A stretch of DNA of 64,000 bases from positions 248,001 to 312,000 of the forward strand of contig CAVSPU010000001.1 in assembly GCA_963729815.1 (NCBI GenBank). The letters are read 5' to 3'. Below, piece after piece: positions 19,013 to 27,145 of this stretch. Below the pieces are notes generated by a model. It did no database searches, was not told where the DNA came from, and was given only the letters and a program-made list of their open reading frames with translations. The translations under genes were made by a program, and so were the position numbers. Source of the stretch: DAHUXN01 sp963729815. Lineage in GTDB: Bacteria; Acidobacteriota; Terriglobia; Acidiferrales; UBA7541. The stretch's first letter is position 1. Every line of letters begins with the position of its first letter.

Positions 19013-20236
19013 TTATTCGACGTTGAGCGCGGGCCGCAGGACCGCGATCGCGAAGTGCGCCACGTGCGGCGCGTCCTCGTCGAGCTGCAGCCAGCGCACC
19101 ACGCAATGCTTCTTCAGGTAGTCGCTCACCTGCGTGTCGTTTATTTCCAGGTGCTCGGCCAATTGCGAGCGCAAGGAGGCCTTGCCCTCCGTGCGAGCGC
19201 CCCGGCCCGCGCGTCCGGCGCGCGCAAGCTGGCCCGTGCCGATGCGCAGTGTCTGGCAGGCTTCAACGTAATAATTCGTCATCAAATCTGAATCGGAGAG
19301 CAGAAAAACGCCCGGTCCGGCGGGCGCTTCGTCGAGTTCGTCGGCGCGATGCAACGGAGCCGAGATCAGCCTCCGCAAAAGCGATTCGAGCTGCGCGAAG
19401 CGCGAAGCCAGCGCGGGATCGCCCGCGCGGATATACGTGGAGCGTTCGACGAACGGGCCGGTCGGCTCCGGCACAAAGCGTGAAAGTGGCGTTGCCGCAG
19501 GCTCTGTGGGTTCCGCCGAAGTTGGCGAGGAAGGCGGTGGCGCAGGCGATGGCCGGCTCGGCTGCGCGTACACGCGGTCATCCATGCGAGAGCCTGGAGT
19601 TCGCGCCGACGGCGGCCGCCCCGGTGCGGAAGCCGCCCGATCTGTCGCCGGCGTCGCTGCCGCTCCGTGGCGCTTGTGCCGGCGGCCGCCCCTGCGTCCT
19701 CGGCGCCGTCCTCGGCGCTCGCCGGGCTGCTCTTTGATCGAAGTGCCTGCGGTCGAAGCCCCCGGGCGCGCTATCGTCGATTGTTCGCGATTGAAAACCT
19801 GATCCTGCGGATCTTCGTGAATTTCTTCCGCTTCGAACCTTGCACTTGATTTTTCAGCTTCCGAATTTCCAATCAATTCGGAGCCAGCGGCGGCTTCGTC
19901 GACTGCGAAAGTCTCATTGTCTTCGGGCGCGGCACTCTCCGACGAGTCCGGCGAAGACAGCTCGGATGCAGACAGCCCCTCGGGCACAGGCGCGCCCAGG
20001 CGGGTCAGCGCCTCCGCGGCTTTCTTTTTCCAATCGGCGCGCCGAAAGCGTTCCGCGGCGGCCGTGAACCAGCGAACCGCCTCATCGTTATGGCCGGCTT
20101 TTTCTTCGAGCGCGCCCGCCTCGAACGCCACCATCGCGTCGCGCGTCTTTTGAAAGAGTTCGGTGAGCTTGCCGAGCGGGTCCGCGCTCGTGCGCGCCCG
20201 TCGAATGCGTCCTTGAACTTGCCGCCAGTTTGCCAT
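19013..20236 (-). CDS. Hypothetical protein with TPR-like N-terminus and Arg-rich central tract
   Basis: A 407-residue protein. Residues 20-85 form amphipathic helices (AFEAGALEEKAGHNDEAVRWFTAAAERFRRADWKKK shortened here: a TPR-like pair). An acidic Ser-rich linker follows, then a strongly basic tract GRRRGRRGGRRHKRH near 175-190 resembling the Arg-rich RNA-binding tracts of RNase E/G-type proteins, then a Pro/Ser-rich stretch. The C-terminal third (from about 270) is structured: LESLLRRLISAPLHRADELD, FLLSDSDLMTNYYVEACQTLRIG, and RSQLAEHLEINDTQVSDYLKKH. I do not recognise the family. ATG 20236 is the start; queG begins divergently 73 bases away, so regulatory signals may be shared. Confidence 0.7.
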   Translation of the reverse strand: MANWRQVQGRIRRARTSADPLGKLTELFQKTRDAMVAFEAGALEEKAGHNDEAVRWFTAAAERFRRADWKKKAAEALTRLGAPVPEGLSASELSSPDSSESAAPEDNETFAVDEAAAGSELIGNSEAEKSSARFEAEEIHEDPQDQVFNREQSTIARPGASTAGTSIKEQPGERRGRRRGRRGGRRHKRHGAAATPATDRAASAPGRPPSARTPGSRMDDRVYAQPSRPSPAPPPSSPTSAEPTEPAATPLSRFVPEPTGPFVERSTYIRAGDPALASRFAQLESLLRRLISAPLHRADELDEAPAGPGVFLLSDSDLMTNYYVEACQTLRIGTGQLARAGRAGRGARTEGKASLRSQLAEHLEINDTQVSDYLKKHCVVRWLQLDEDAPHVAHFAIAVLRPALNVE

Positions 20237-20308
20237 GACTCAGGATTGTATCAATGCTGGCCAAGGCATTCCAGCGCAGCCGTGCGAATTTTGGTGCATC
20301 ATAGGCCC

Positions 20309-21457
20309 ATGCTGGCGGAAGCGCGACACGGCGAAAAGACACAGCAGCTTGTCGAGCAGGCGCGAGCCTTCGGATTCGATTTGTGTGGCGTCGCGCGCGC
20401 GGAAGAATTTCCCGAGCTGCGGAAATTGCCCGAATGGCTCGCGCGCGGCTACGCGGGCGAAATGCGCTATTTGCACGACGCGCGGCGGACACGCGCGGAG
20501 GACGTGGTGCCGGGCGCGCGTTCCGTGATTGTGTGCGCGTTGAATTACAACGCCGCGCCGCCCTATTCGACGGCCGTCGCCGCGAACGATGAAGATGGCG
20601 CCCGCGTTCCGCGCGGGTGGATTTCGCGCTACGCCTGGGGAGACGATTACCACGACGTCCTCAGCCGCAAGCTCAAGAGCTTGCTCGTGTGGATGCGCGC
20701 GGAATTCGGCGAGGATTTTCATGCCCGCGAATACGTCGACACAGGACCCGTGCTCGAACGCGTGGCGGCGAAGTACGCGGGGCTTGGCTGGCTGGCGAAA
20801 AACACCTGCTTGATCAATCAGAGCCGTGGCTCGTGGTTATTTCTCGGTGTCATCGTGACGGATCTGGATTTCGCGCCAAGCTTGCAGGCGGGGGCGCTAC
20901 CGCCGCGCGATATGTGCGGCACGTGCCGGCGTTGCATTGACGCCTGTCCCACGCAGGCGTTCGTCGAGCCCTATGTGCTCGATGCCCGCCGATGCATTGC
21001 CTATTTGACGATCGAGCTGCGCGGGCCGATCCCCGAGGAATTTCGCGCGCCGATGGGATCCATGGTTTTCGGCTGCGATATTTGTCAGGATGTGTGTCCC
21101 TGGAATCGCAAAGCGCCCGCAACAGCGCTGCCGGAATTTCAGCCGCGTCGCATTTCGCCGGATTCTTCCGAAACGTTCTTTGCCCCGCAACTCGAATGGC
21201 TGATTTCGCTGAGTGAAGAGGAGTTTCGCAAAATCTTTCGCGGCAGCCCCGTCAAACGAGCAAAGTTCCGCGGCCTGATTCGCAATGCCTGCGTGGCCAT
21301 TGGGAATTCGCATCTGCGGCGCGAGGACGCCGCGTTCAGTCGAATTTCCGCGCGCCTGGAAGAGATCTCTAAGTCTGACGATGCCATAATTGCCGAGCAT
21401 GCGCTCTGGGCCCTCGAACGATTGCGCGCAGGTGATCGTTCATCCGCCGTGGATTGA
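20309..21457 (+). CDS. queG: Epoxyqueuosine reductase QueG
   Basis: A 382-residue cobalamin- and iron-sulfur-dependent enzyme that performs the last step of queuosine synthesis in tRNA, reducing epoxyqueuosine to queuosine. It shows YTGPV-like YVDTGPVLERVAAKYAGLGWLAKNTCLI, the two ferredoxin-type cluster motifs CGTCRRCIDACPTQAF and CDICQDVCPWN, and a HEAT-like C-terminal part (VKRAKFRGLIRNACVAIGNS). Start ATG 20309 is chosen because MLAEARHGEKTQQLVEQARAFG begins the family alignment; the open frame upstream (to 20090) runs antisense through the divergent gene. Confidence 0.93.
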   Translation: MLAEARHGEKTQQLVEQARAFGFDLCGVARAEEFPELRKLPEWLARGYAGEMRYLHDARRTRAEDVVPGARSVIVCALNYNAAPPYSTAVAANDEDGARVPRGWISRYAWGDDYHDVLSRKLKSLLVWMRAEFGEDFHAREYVDTGPVLERVAAKYAGLGWLAKNTCLINQSRGSWLFLGVIVTDLDFAPSLQAGALPPRDMCGTCRRCIDACPTQAFVEPYVLDARRCIAYLTIELRGPIPEEFRAPMGSMVFGCDICQDVCPWNRKAPATALPEFQPRRISPDSSETFFAPQLEWLISLSEEEFRKIFRGSPVKRAKFRGLIRNACVAIGNSHLRREDAAFSRISARLEEISKSDDAIIAEHALWALERLRAGDRSSAVD

Positions 21458-21518
21458 TGGCATCGCGAGGAATTTTGAATGTTTCGATTCGTGATATTTT
21501 CATTGTTCTGGAGGAGTC

Positions 21519-22304
21519 ATGATGCTGGTTAATTCTTTGGCAGCCCATTTCATTCTGTTCCAGCCGCACTTCAGTTTTCCCGAAGGCGCGGTTGCGAACG
21601 AAGAGATCGTTCTGCGGTGGCTTCACATCGTATTCGGCATTATCTGGATCGGGTTGCTCTATTTTTTCAACTTGGTGGGCGGGCCAACCATGAAAGTTCT
21701 CGAGGATGCGACGCGAAAGAAAGTTTATCCCGTCCTGATGTCGCGGGCGATGTCCTGGTTCCGATGGTCCGCGCTTGTAACGGTTGTGGTGGGTCTGCGT
21801 TATTACGCCATTCTGCTGCAAGCCGACGCGGAGAATGCCGGGCATCCGGGGCTTCTGGGACGCTGGATCGGCGAATGGTTTCTCGTGTGGCTCGTGGCCT
21901 ACGCAATTATCTACGCTCTGCAGATGCCGTTTGGCGGCCCACTTGGGAATGGCTGGGTCCGCGCGGTTTTGATTGCGGCCGTCGTCATTGCGGCGTCGTG
22001 GGTGATTCTCGATTGGAACGCAGGGCCCGACGTATCGAATGCTCACTTGTCCATCAGTGTTGGCGGCGGCCTGGGTTTGGTGATGCTCCTGAACGCCTGG
22101 GGGATCGTCTGGCGCGTGCAGAAGCGCATGATTCAGTGGACGCGCGCGAACGCGGAGAATGGCACGCCGATTCCGGAAAAAGCAGCGAAGATGATGCAGT
22201 TTGCAAACATCGCCTCGCGCACCGCGTTCTGGCTGTCGTTTCCGATGCTTTTCTTCATGGGCGCGGCCGAGCATTATCCCTTTCTCAGCAGCATTGGGCA
22301 CTGA
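21519..22304 (+). CDS. Multi-pass membrane protein, urate-oxidase N-terminal (PuuD-like) domain
   Basis: A 261-residue integral membrane protein with about six to seven helices. The segment EEIVLRWLHIVFGIIWIGLLYFFNLV with conserved His and Trp-Ile-Gly, and the later WVILDWNAGPDVSNAHLSISVGGGLGLVMLLNAWG, are typical of the Urate_ox_N/PuuD membrane domain. In canonical PuuD this domain is fused to a C-terminal cytochrome c; no CxxCH is present here, so the protein is the membrane part only. Its role in urate metabolism is therefore uncertain. It ends 17 bases before the end of the convergent glycosyltransferase gene. Confidence 0.75.
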   Translation: MMLVNSLAAHFILFQPHFSFPEGAVANEEIVLRWLHIVFGIIWIGLLYFFNLVGGPTMKVLEDATRKKVYPVLMSRAMSWFRWSALVTVVVGLRYYAILLQADAENAGHPGLLGRWIGEWFLVWLVAYAIIYALQMPFGGPLGNGWVRAVLIAAVVIAASWVILDWNAGPDVSNAHLSISVGGGLGLVMLLNAWGIVWRVQKRMIQWTRANAENGTPIPEKAAKMMQFANIASRTAFWLSFPMLFFMGAAEHYPFLSSIGH

Positions 22305-22321
22305 AGAATCGTAGGATCCGG

Positions 22322-23515
22322 TTAGTGCGAGAGAACGCGGGTCTGCGTTTCGGAGATGAGTTCGTAGCGCACGCCGCGCCAGCGTATCCGGCGCTCAAAC
22401 GCGGAGACAATGAAGTTCCAGAGAAAGAGGAACGGCACCACCGGCGCGAGCGCAATCCACGCCCAGCTCCAGCTTTCGCATTTCGAACGCCATTCGTGCA
22501 GTAGGTCCTGGATAGCCACCGCGCGCATCGCGCCTTTGCCAGCCGCGAGCATGATCACGAGAAACGCGAGCAAGAGTATGCCGGTCCAGGAATCGCCGGT
22601 AAACATGCGGTCGAAAATAAAGAAAATCGTGAAGAGAACAGTCACGCAGTAAGAGAGGTGTGCAAGCGCCGCTATCGCCCAGCGGCGTGGCGAATAGACG
22701 CGCGTCAAGATCATCTGCCTGTTGGTGAATTCAAGGAGTTGCTCGGGGTTCACGTCGCCAAGCGTTGGCGCGAGGCATTCGGGCACAAACAGGATGCGCA
22801 AGCCAGCGCGTTCTAGAGCAGCCGTAAGCGCCCAATCGTCGCTGACGGCGCCCTCCCACGCCTCGAGAACTGCCGCGCGGTCAAATACGTCCCGGCGAAT
22901 GGCCGTGCCGCCTCCCCAGCAAAAGTTGTGCTCGTGGTCGCCAAGCTGCGTGGCGATCGCCGCGTTCCATGCGGAAAGCATGGCGCTCGCGAAGCCCCCG
23001 CGATTGGGGAAATACCACCGATAGGTGCTGGCCGCGCCCGCATTCGCATCCGCAAGCGGCGCGACAAGGTGAGTGAGCCAGCCGCGCGCCAGGCGCGCGT
23101 CGGAATCGACGAAAACATACACGTCGAATTTATCGCCCGCCTCGCGCACGCCGGCGCGAAGATTATTCACTTTCTCGCCGCATTCCTTGGGCGAACCGGC
23201 GACAACGAGATGCGCCGGCTTTTTTGCCGTGGAAGAAACGCGGTCGATAATCATTCGCGCGGAATCCAGAGCGCTCGCAACCACGAAGAAAGTCTCGTAC
23301 GTCGGATAGTCGAAATTCACCAGCGCGGAGAGGTTCGGTTCCAGGCCGTTTTCGGAGCCCTTGCACGGGCAGATCAGGGCCACGCGCGGCGCGTAGAAGC
23401 CTGAATGCGCGGTCAGCCGCCGCCGCACCATCAGGAACCATTTCCAGCCCTCCCACAGCGACACCACGCCCTGCGCGATCTGCTGCATAACGAGGATGTA
23501 GAACAGAGTCAGCAT
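22322..23515 (-). CDS. Glycosyltransferase family 2/21, ceramide glucosyltransferase or HpnI-like
   Basis: A 397-residue membrane glycosyltransferase. One hydrophobic helix at the N-terminus (MLTLFYILVMQQIAQGVVSL), a GT-A domain with ICPCKGSENG, FVDSDARLARGW (the DxD-like site), WGGGTAIRR and VSDDWALTAALE (catalytic Asp), and then RQMILTRVYSPRRW, corresponding to the RxxRW motif. Several membrane helices follow. The D1, D2, D3, RxxRW order is that of ceramide glucosyltransferases and of HpnI, which acts in hopanoid side-chain synthesis. The acceptor cannot be fixed from sequence. ATG 23515 is preferred to TTG 23551 because the hydrophobic helix starts there; neither has a strong ribosome binding site. 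Confidence 0.85.
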   Translation of the reverse strand: MLTLFYILVMQQIAQGVVSLWEGWKWFLMVRRRLTAHSGFYAPRVALICPCKGSENGLEPNLSALVNFDYPTYETFFVVASALDSARMIIDRVSSTAKKPAHLVVAGSPKECGEKVNNLRAGVREAGDKFDVYVFVDSDARLARGWLTHLVAPLADANAGAASTYRWYFPNRGGFASAMLSAWNAAIATQLGDHEHNFCWGGGTAIRRDVFDRAAVLEAWEGAVSDDWALTAALERAGLRILFVPECLAPTLGDVNPEQLLEFTNRQMILTRVYSPRRWAIAALAHLSYCVTVLFTIFFIFDRMFTGDSWTGILLLAFLVIMLAAGKGAMRAVAIQDLLHEWRSKCESWSWAWIALAPVVPFLFLWNFIVSAFERRIRWRGVRYELISETQTRVLSH

Positions 23516-23614
23516 CTGGCACCAGCATAGCGGATTCCTTGCCCGGGCCAATGGTCAAGCGCCGGGGCGACGCCTATGAGTCATTTGTTCTTTCGGACAG
23601 GTCGAGGTCAGGCC

Positions 23615-24388
23615 TCAGAGGCTTCGCTGCGAGAAGACCTTCTTCAAAACGCGGGACGCCGTGGCGATGAGCTCCGTTTCGAACCGCGCCGCTGCGCGGC
23701 GGCCTTGGTCGAGGATTGGCGAATCGATCAGAAAGCCGCAGCGATCGGCAAAAGGCCCGGCGGGCGCGCTGGATGCGCCGCGGTGACTGGACGACTGCGT
23801 CACCGCCGTGCGCAGCGATCGATAAAGCTCTAGATCGGCGCAAAACCCCTGAAATTCCTCGTCCCCCCAGTTGAGGCTGCGGCCCAGCGCAACGTAAAAC
23901 TCTTCCTGGAACAGATCGACGAGCTCCTTCTGCGCCGGCATGATTCTCTGTGGCGCGCGCACGCCAAGGCGCTGAGGCATTTCATCGTCGATTTGCAGCG
24001 CGAGAACGAGAAGTGCCTCCCGGCGAACTGTTTCCACCAGTTCGCGGTACCGCGGCGGATTGGCGATGCGCCCGGGGCGCAGATTCTCGTTCGCGTACCG
24101 CCGCAGAAATTCCGGGACGAGCGCGCCGCGATCGAGCGCCGCAAGGAGCGAAAACGCCGTCTCCTGGGCGCGAATGGCCACCTGCCGCGGCCGAAGCAAC
24201 GGCGCCGAATGCGCCGTCCGTCTTGCGACGGTCCTTCGCCGCCCCGATTTTAGTTTGTGCTTCGCGTGTTTCCGCGCCGCCAGCTTGCGCGGGCGAATGC
24301 GTTTCGCTGGCGCGCGTTTCTGGATGCGTCCCGTGCGTTTGCTGCGAGGCTTATGTTTTGGTCGAGGCCTGCGTTTTCGCGACGCCAA
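23615..24388 (-). CDS. Hypothetical protein with very basic histone-like N-terminus
   Basis: A 257-residue protein. The first ~60 residues are extremely rich in Lys/Arg/Ala/Pro (KRRPRPKHKPRSKR..., RKLAARKHAKHKLKSGRRR), like the tails of bacterial histone H1-like or other nucleic-acid-binding proteins. The remaining ~190 residues look helical and folded (ETAFSLLAALDRGALVPEFLRRYANENL..., ELVETVRREALLVLALQIDDEMP, LYRSLRTAVTQS). No family recognised. The start is TTG 24388 with GGGAG seven bases upstream; the frame is open to 24454, but that region holds the lon terminator hairpin. Confidence 0.65.
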   Translation of the reverse strand: MASRKRRPRPKHKPRSKRTGRIQKRAPAKRIRPRKLAARKHAKHKLKSGRRRTVARRTAHSAPLLRPRQVAIRAQETAFSLLAALDRGALVPEFLRRYANENLRPGRIANPPRYRELVETVRREALLVLALQIDDEMPQRLGVRAPQRIMPAQKELVDLFQEEFYVALGRSLNWGDEEFQGFCADLELYRSLRTAVTQSSSHRGASSAPAGPFADRCGFLIDSPILDQGRRAAARFETELIATASRVLKKVFSQRSL

Positions 24389-24420
24389 GGAAAAACTCCC
24401 ATGAATCCTGCCGAAAAATG

Positions 24421-24453
24421 AAAGAGCCCGGCGAGATTCGTCCGGGCTCTTCA
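24421..24453 (-). terminator. Rho-independent terminator downstream of lon
   Basis: AAGAGCCCGG (24422-24431) pairs perfectly with CCGGGCTCTT (24442-24451) around a ten-base loop. On the minus strand it is followed by TCATTTTTC. It lies 32 bases beyond the lon stop and before the start of the next minus-strand gene. Confidence 0.85.
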
Positions 24454-24484
24454 TTATGCAACTTTTCGGCTGATTCCCTTACGT

Positions 24485-26905
24485 TCAGTGAACCGGGCTG
24501 ACCGTTGGCCGCTTCTCGCGCGGCGCCGACCCAACCGGCTGCACCCACGGCTCGATTGGCCCCAGCGCGATTCGCAGCGCTTCGTCAATGTTGTGGACGA
24601 AGTGAATCTGCAAACCATCGAGCAAGTCGGCCGGCAGATCTTCCTGCACGTTCGGCTCGTTTTCGGCCGGAAGAATCACTTCTTTGATCCCCGCTCGTTT
24701 CGCGCCAAGCACTTTTTCCTTGATTCCTCCGACCGGAAGCACGATCCCGGTCAGTGAAATCTCTCCCGTCATCGCTACCCGCGGGCGAATCGCGTGTCCG
24801 CTGAGCAGACTGACCAGCGCCGTCACCATCGCCACGCCCGCCGACGGCCCGTCTTTCGGTATCGCGCCCGACGGCACGTGGATGTGCACGTCCTGCTTCC
24901 GGAAGAAGTCCGGATCGATGCCGTATTGCTCCGCGTTTGCGCGCACCCACGACAACGCCGCCCGCATGGACTCCTGCATCACTTCGCCCAGGTGGCCCGT
25001 CATCGTGAACTGCTTCCCGCCGCGCATTGTGCTGGCCTCGATGAACACGATGTCGCCGCCCACGGGCGTCCAAACCAATCCGATCGAAACGCCTGGGCGC
25101 GCAACGCGCTCCTCCACTTCCTTCTCGATGTGCACTTTTGGCACGCCCAGAACTTCGCGGACGATTTCCGGCGTGACGGTGAGCTTTTCCATCTTGCCTT
25201 CCGCGATGCGCCGCGCCTGTTTGCGAACCAGCGTGGCGATTTCGCGCTCCAGGTTGCGGACGCCCGCCTCGCGCGTGTAGCCGTGGATGATTTCCCGCAG
25301 CCCTTCGTCGCTGAATTCAATCTGCTCGCCCGGCTTCAGGCCATTTTCCGTGCACTGGCGCGGAACCAGAAACCGCTTGGCGATATGGATCTTCTCTTCC
25401 TCCGTGTAGCCGGGAAGTTCGATGATCTCCATGCGGTCGCGCAAGGGCTCCGGAATCGGATCCATCCAGTTCGCCGTGGCGATGAAAAGCACTTTCGAGA
25501 GATCGAACGGGACGTCCAAATAGTGATCGCGGAACGTCGAGTTCTGTTCCGGGTCGAGCACTTCCATCAACGCCGCGGACGGATCCCCGCGGAAATCGCG
25601 GCCAAGCTTGTCCACCTCGTCGAGCATGCAGACCGGGTCCATCGTTTCCGCGCGGCGTATGCCCTGGATGATTTGTCCCGGCAATGCGCCGATGTAGGTG
25701 CGGCGATGGCCTCGGATTTCAGCCTCATCGTGCATGCCGCCCAGCGAGATGCGCACGAATTTGCGTCCCAGCGCGCGCGCGATCGACTTGCCCAATGAAG
25801 TTTTGCCCACGCCCGGAGGCCCCAGGAAGCACAGAATCGGGCCCTTCATCCCCGGTTGAAGTTTTTTCACGGCAAGGTAATCCAGTATGCGTTGCTTCAC
25901 TTTTTCGAGATCGTAGTGATCTTCGTCCAGAATGCCCTGCGCCTTGGGAATATCGATGTCTTCCGCACCGGAGGTTTTCGTCCACGGCAGCGAAGTCATC
26001 CATTCGAGATACGTACGCGAGACCATGTACTCGGCCGAAGCCGGCGTCATGCGCGAAAGCCGCTTGAGTTCGCGCTCGCATTCTTTTCGCGCTTCAGCGG
26101 ACATCCCCGACGCTTCGACTTTCTCCCGCAGTTCCGAAACTTCCGCGCCGCTGTCGTCCGTGTCGCCAAGTTCCTTCTGAATCGCTTTGAGCTGTTCGCG
26201 CAGCAGAAATTCGCGCTGCGACTGATTCACCTGCTCTTGCACTTGCTCGTGGATTTTCACGCGAAGTTCGAGAACTTCCTTCTCCTTCGTCAGTTCGCGA
26301 ATCAGCGTTTCCAGGCGGCGGCGAATGCTCGCTGTTTCCAGCAGTTCCTGCCGCAACAGCGTGTTCAGCGACGGTAGTGTTCCCGCAATGAAGTCGGAGA
26401 GTTCCGCAGGAGAATCCATGTTTGACGCAACGCCTTGCAGGTCGTCCGAGAGCTGCGACGACCGCGCCACCACTTCGCGGAACAATTCCTGGGCGTTGCG
26501 ATAAAGCGCCGTCAGCTCCGCCTCCGGAACGTCGTTCGTCACGTCCGGCATCTCTTCGACGCGCGCGCGCAGAAACGGCTTGAGCCCCAGGACTTCCGTG
26601 ACGCGGATTCGCGTGATCCCTTCCAGAAAAACAACCACATTTCCCCCCGGCGTCCGCACCATCTTGTGGACTTTGCCGAGTGTGCCCACGGAGTGTAGGT
26701 CCGTGCCGACAGGATCCTCAATGCGCGGGTCGAGCTGCGCCACCACGCCGAGCACCTTTTCGTCGCCCTCGAGGGAATCGAGCAGCGCGAGCGAGCTATC
26801 ACGCCCCACGGTCAGCGGCATCACCGCGCCCGGAAACAGGACGGTATCCCGCAACGGCAAAATAGGTAAATCGGCAGGAACAGTTTTTGGAGACTTCTTA
26901 GCCAT
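24485..26905 (-). CDS. lon: Lon protease (ATP-dependent, LonA type)
   Basis: An 806-residue cytoplasmic AAA+ serine protease. The N-terminal substrate-binding domain starts LPILPLRDTVLFPGAVMPL; a coiled-coil region follows (EQVQEQVNQSQREFLLREQLKAIQKELGD shortened here); the ATPase has Walker A GPPGVGKTSLGKS near 360 and MLDEVDKLG; the protease domain carries the catalytic Ser in DGPSAGVAM (about 685) and Lys in LGAKRAGIKEVILP (about 728). Start ATG 26905 has GAGGAAGG seven bases upstream; an upstream ATG at 26956 would add 17 residues unlike the family. An inverted repeat lies about 115 bases upstream and a terminator follows. Confidence 0.97.
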   Translation of the reverse strand: MAKKSPKTVPADLPILPLRDTVLFPGAVMPLTVGRDSSLALLDSLEGDEKVLGVVAQLDPRIEDPVGTDLHSVGTLGKVHKMVRTPGGNVVVFLEGITRIRVTEVLGLKPFLRARVEEMPDVTNDVPEAELTALYRNAQELFREVVARSSQLSDDLQGVASNMDSPAELSDFIAGTLPSLNTLLRQELLETASIRRRLETLIRELTKEKEVLELRVKIHEQVQEQVNQSQREFLLREQLKAIQKELGDTDDSGAEVSELREKVEASGMSAEARKECERELKRLSRMTPASAEYMVSRTYLEWMTSLPWTKTSGAEDIDIPKAQGILDEDHYDLEKVKQRILDYLAVKKLQPGMKGPILCFLGPPGVGKTSLGKSIARALGRKFVRISLGGMHDEAEIRGHRRTYIGALPGQIIQGIRRAETMDPVCMLDEVDKLGRDFRGDPSAALMEVLDPEQNSTFRDHYLDVPFDLSKVLFIATANWMDPIPEPLRDRMEIIELPGYTEEEKIHIAKRFLVPRQCTENGLKPGEQIEFSDEGLREIIHGYTREAGVRNLEREIATLVRKQARRIAEGKMEKLTVTPEIVREVLGVPKVHIEKEVEERVARPGVSIGLVWTPVGGDIVFIEASTMRGGKQFTMTGHLGEVMQESMRAALSWVRANAEQYGIDPDFFRKQDVHIHVPSGAIPKDGPSAGVAMVTALVSLLSGHAIRPRVAMTGEISLTGIVLPVGGIKEKVLGAKRAGIKEVILPAENEPNVQEDLPADLLDGLQIHFVHNIDEALRIALGPIEPWVQPVGSAPREKRPTVSPVH

Positions 26906-27019
26906 GTTCAAACCTTCCTCGCCAGCTCGGGAATCTGCCCCGGATGGCGGGTCCACTCATTTCGATGCAAACTCAGGCCGAATGGTTACAATGAATCACA
27001 TTCGAAACATAAGATAATC

Positions 27020-27036
27020 TTAGCATAGTACGCTAA
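27020..27036. promoter_or_regulatory. Inverted repeat TTAGC-N7-GCTAA upstream of lon
   Basis: A perfect five-base inverted repeat centred about 120 bases before the lon start, inside an AT-rich stretch that stands out from the GC-rich surroundings. It resembles the outer ends of a CIRCE-type operator (TTAGCACTC-N9-GAGTGCTAA) but lacks the inner CACTC, so it is not a CIRCE element. A promoter or operator role for lon is possible. Confidence 0.3.
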
Positions 27037-27145
27037 TATATCGCCGCCGTCCACTATCCGCCTTATTTCCCTTGTTCTTCTCTCCTGCAATCAACGCTAT
27101 CAGCCCCTTCCTCATATCCTTCATCGGAATAGGGTTGCCAAAGCA

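Noticed and set aside
25684..26377. Frames antisense to lon on the + strand
   Set aside because: The minus-strand gene matches Lon over its full length; the antisense frames are Arg/His/Phe-rich as expected from mirrored codons.
27020..27036. CIRCE/HrcA operator upstream of lon
   Set aside because: Only the outer TTAGC/GCTAA bases match; the inner CACTC/GAGTG is missing and the spacer is seven, not nine.
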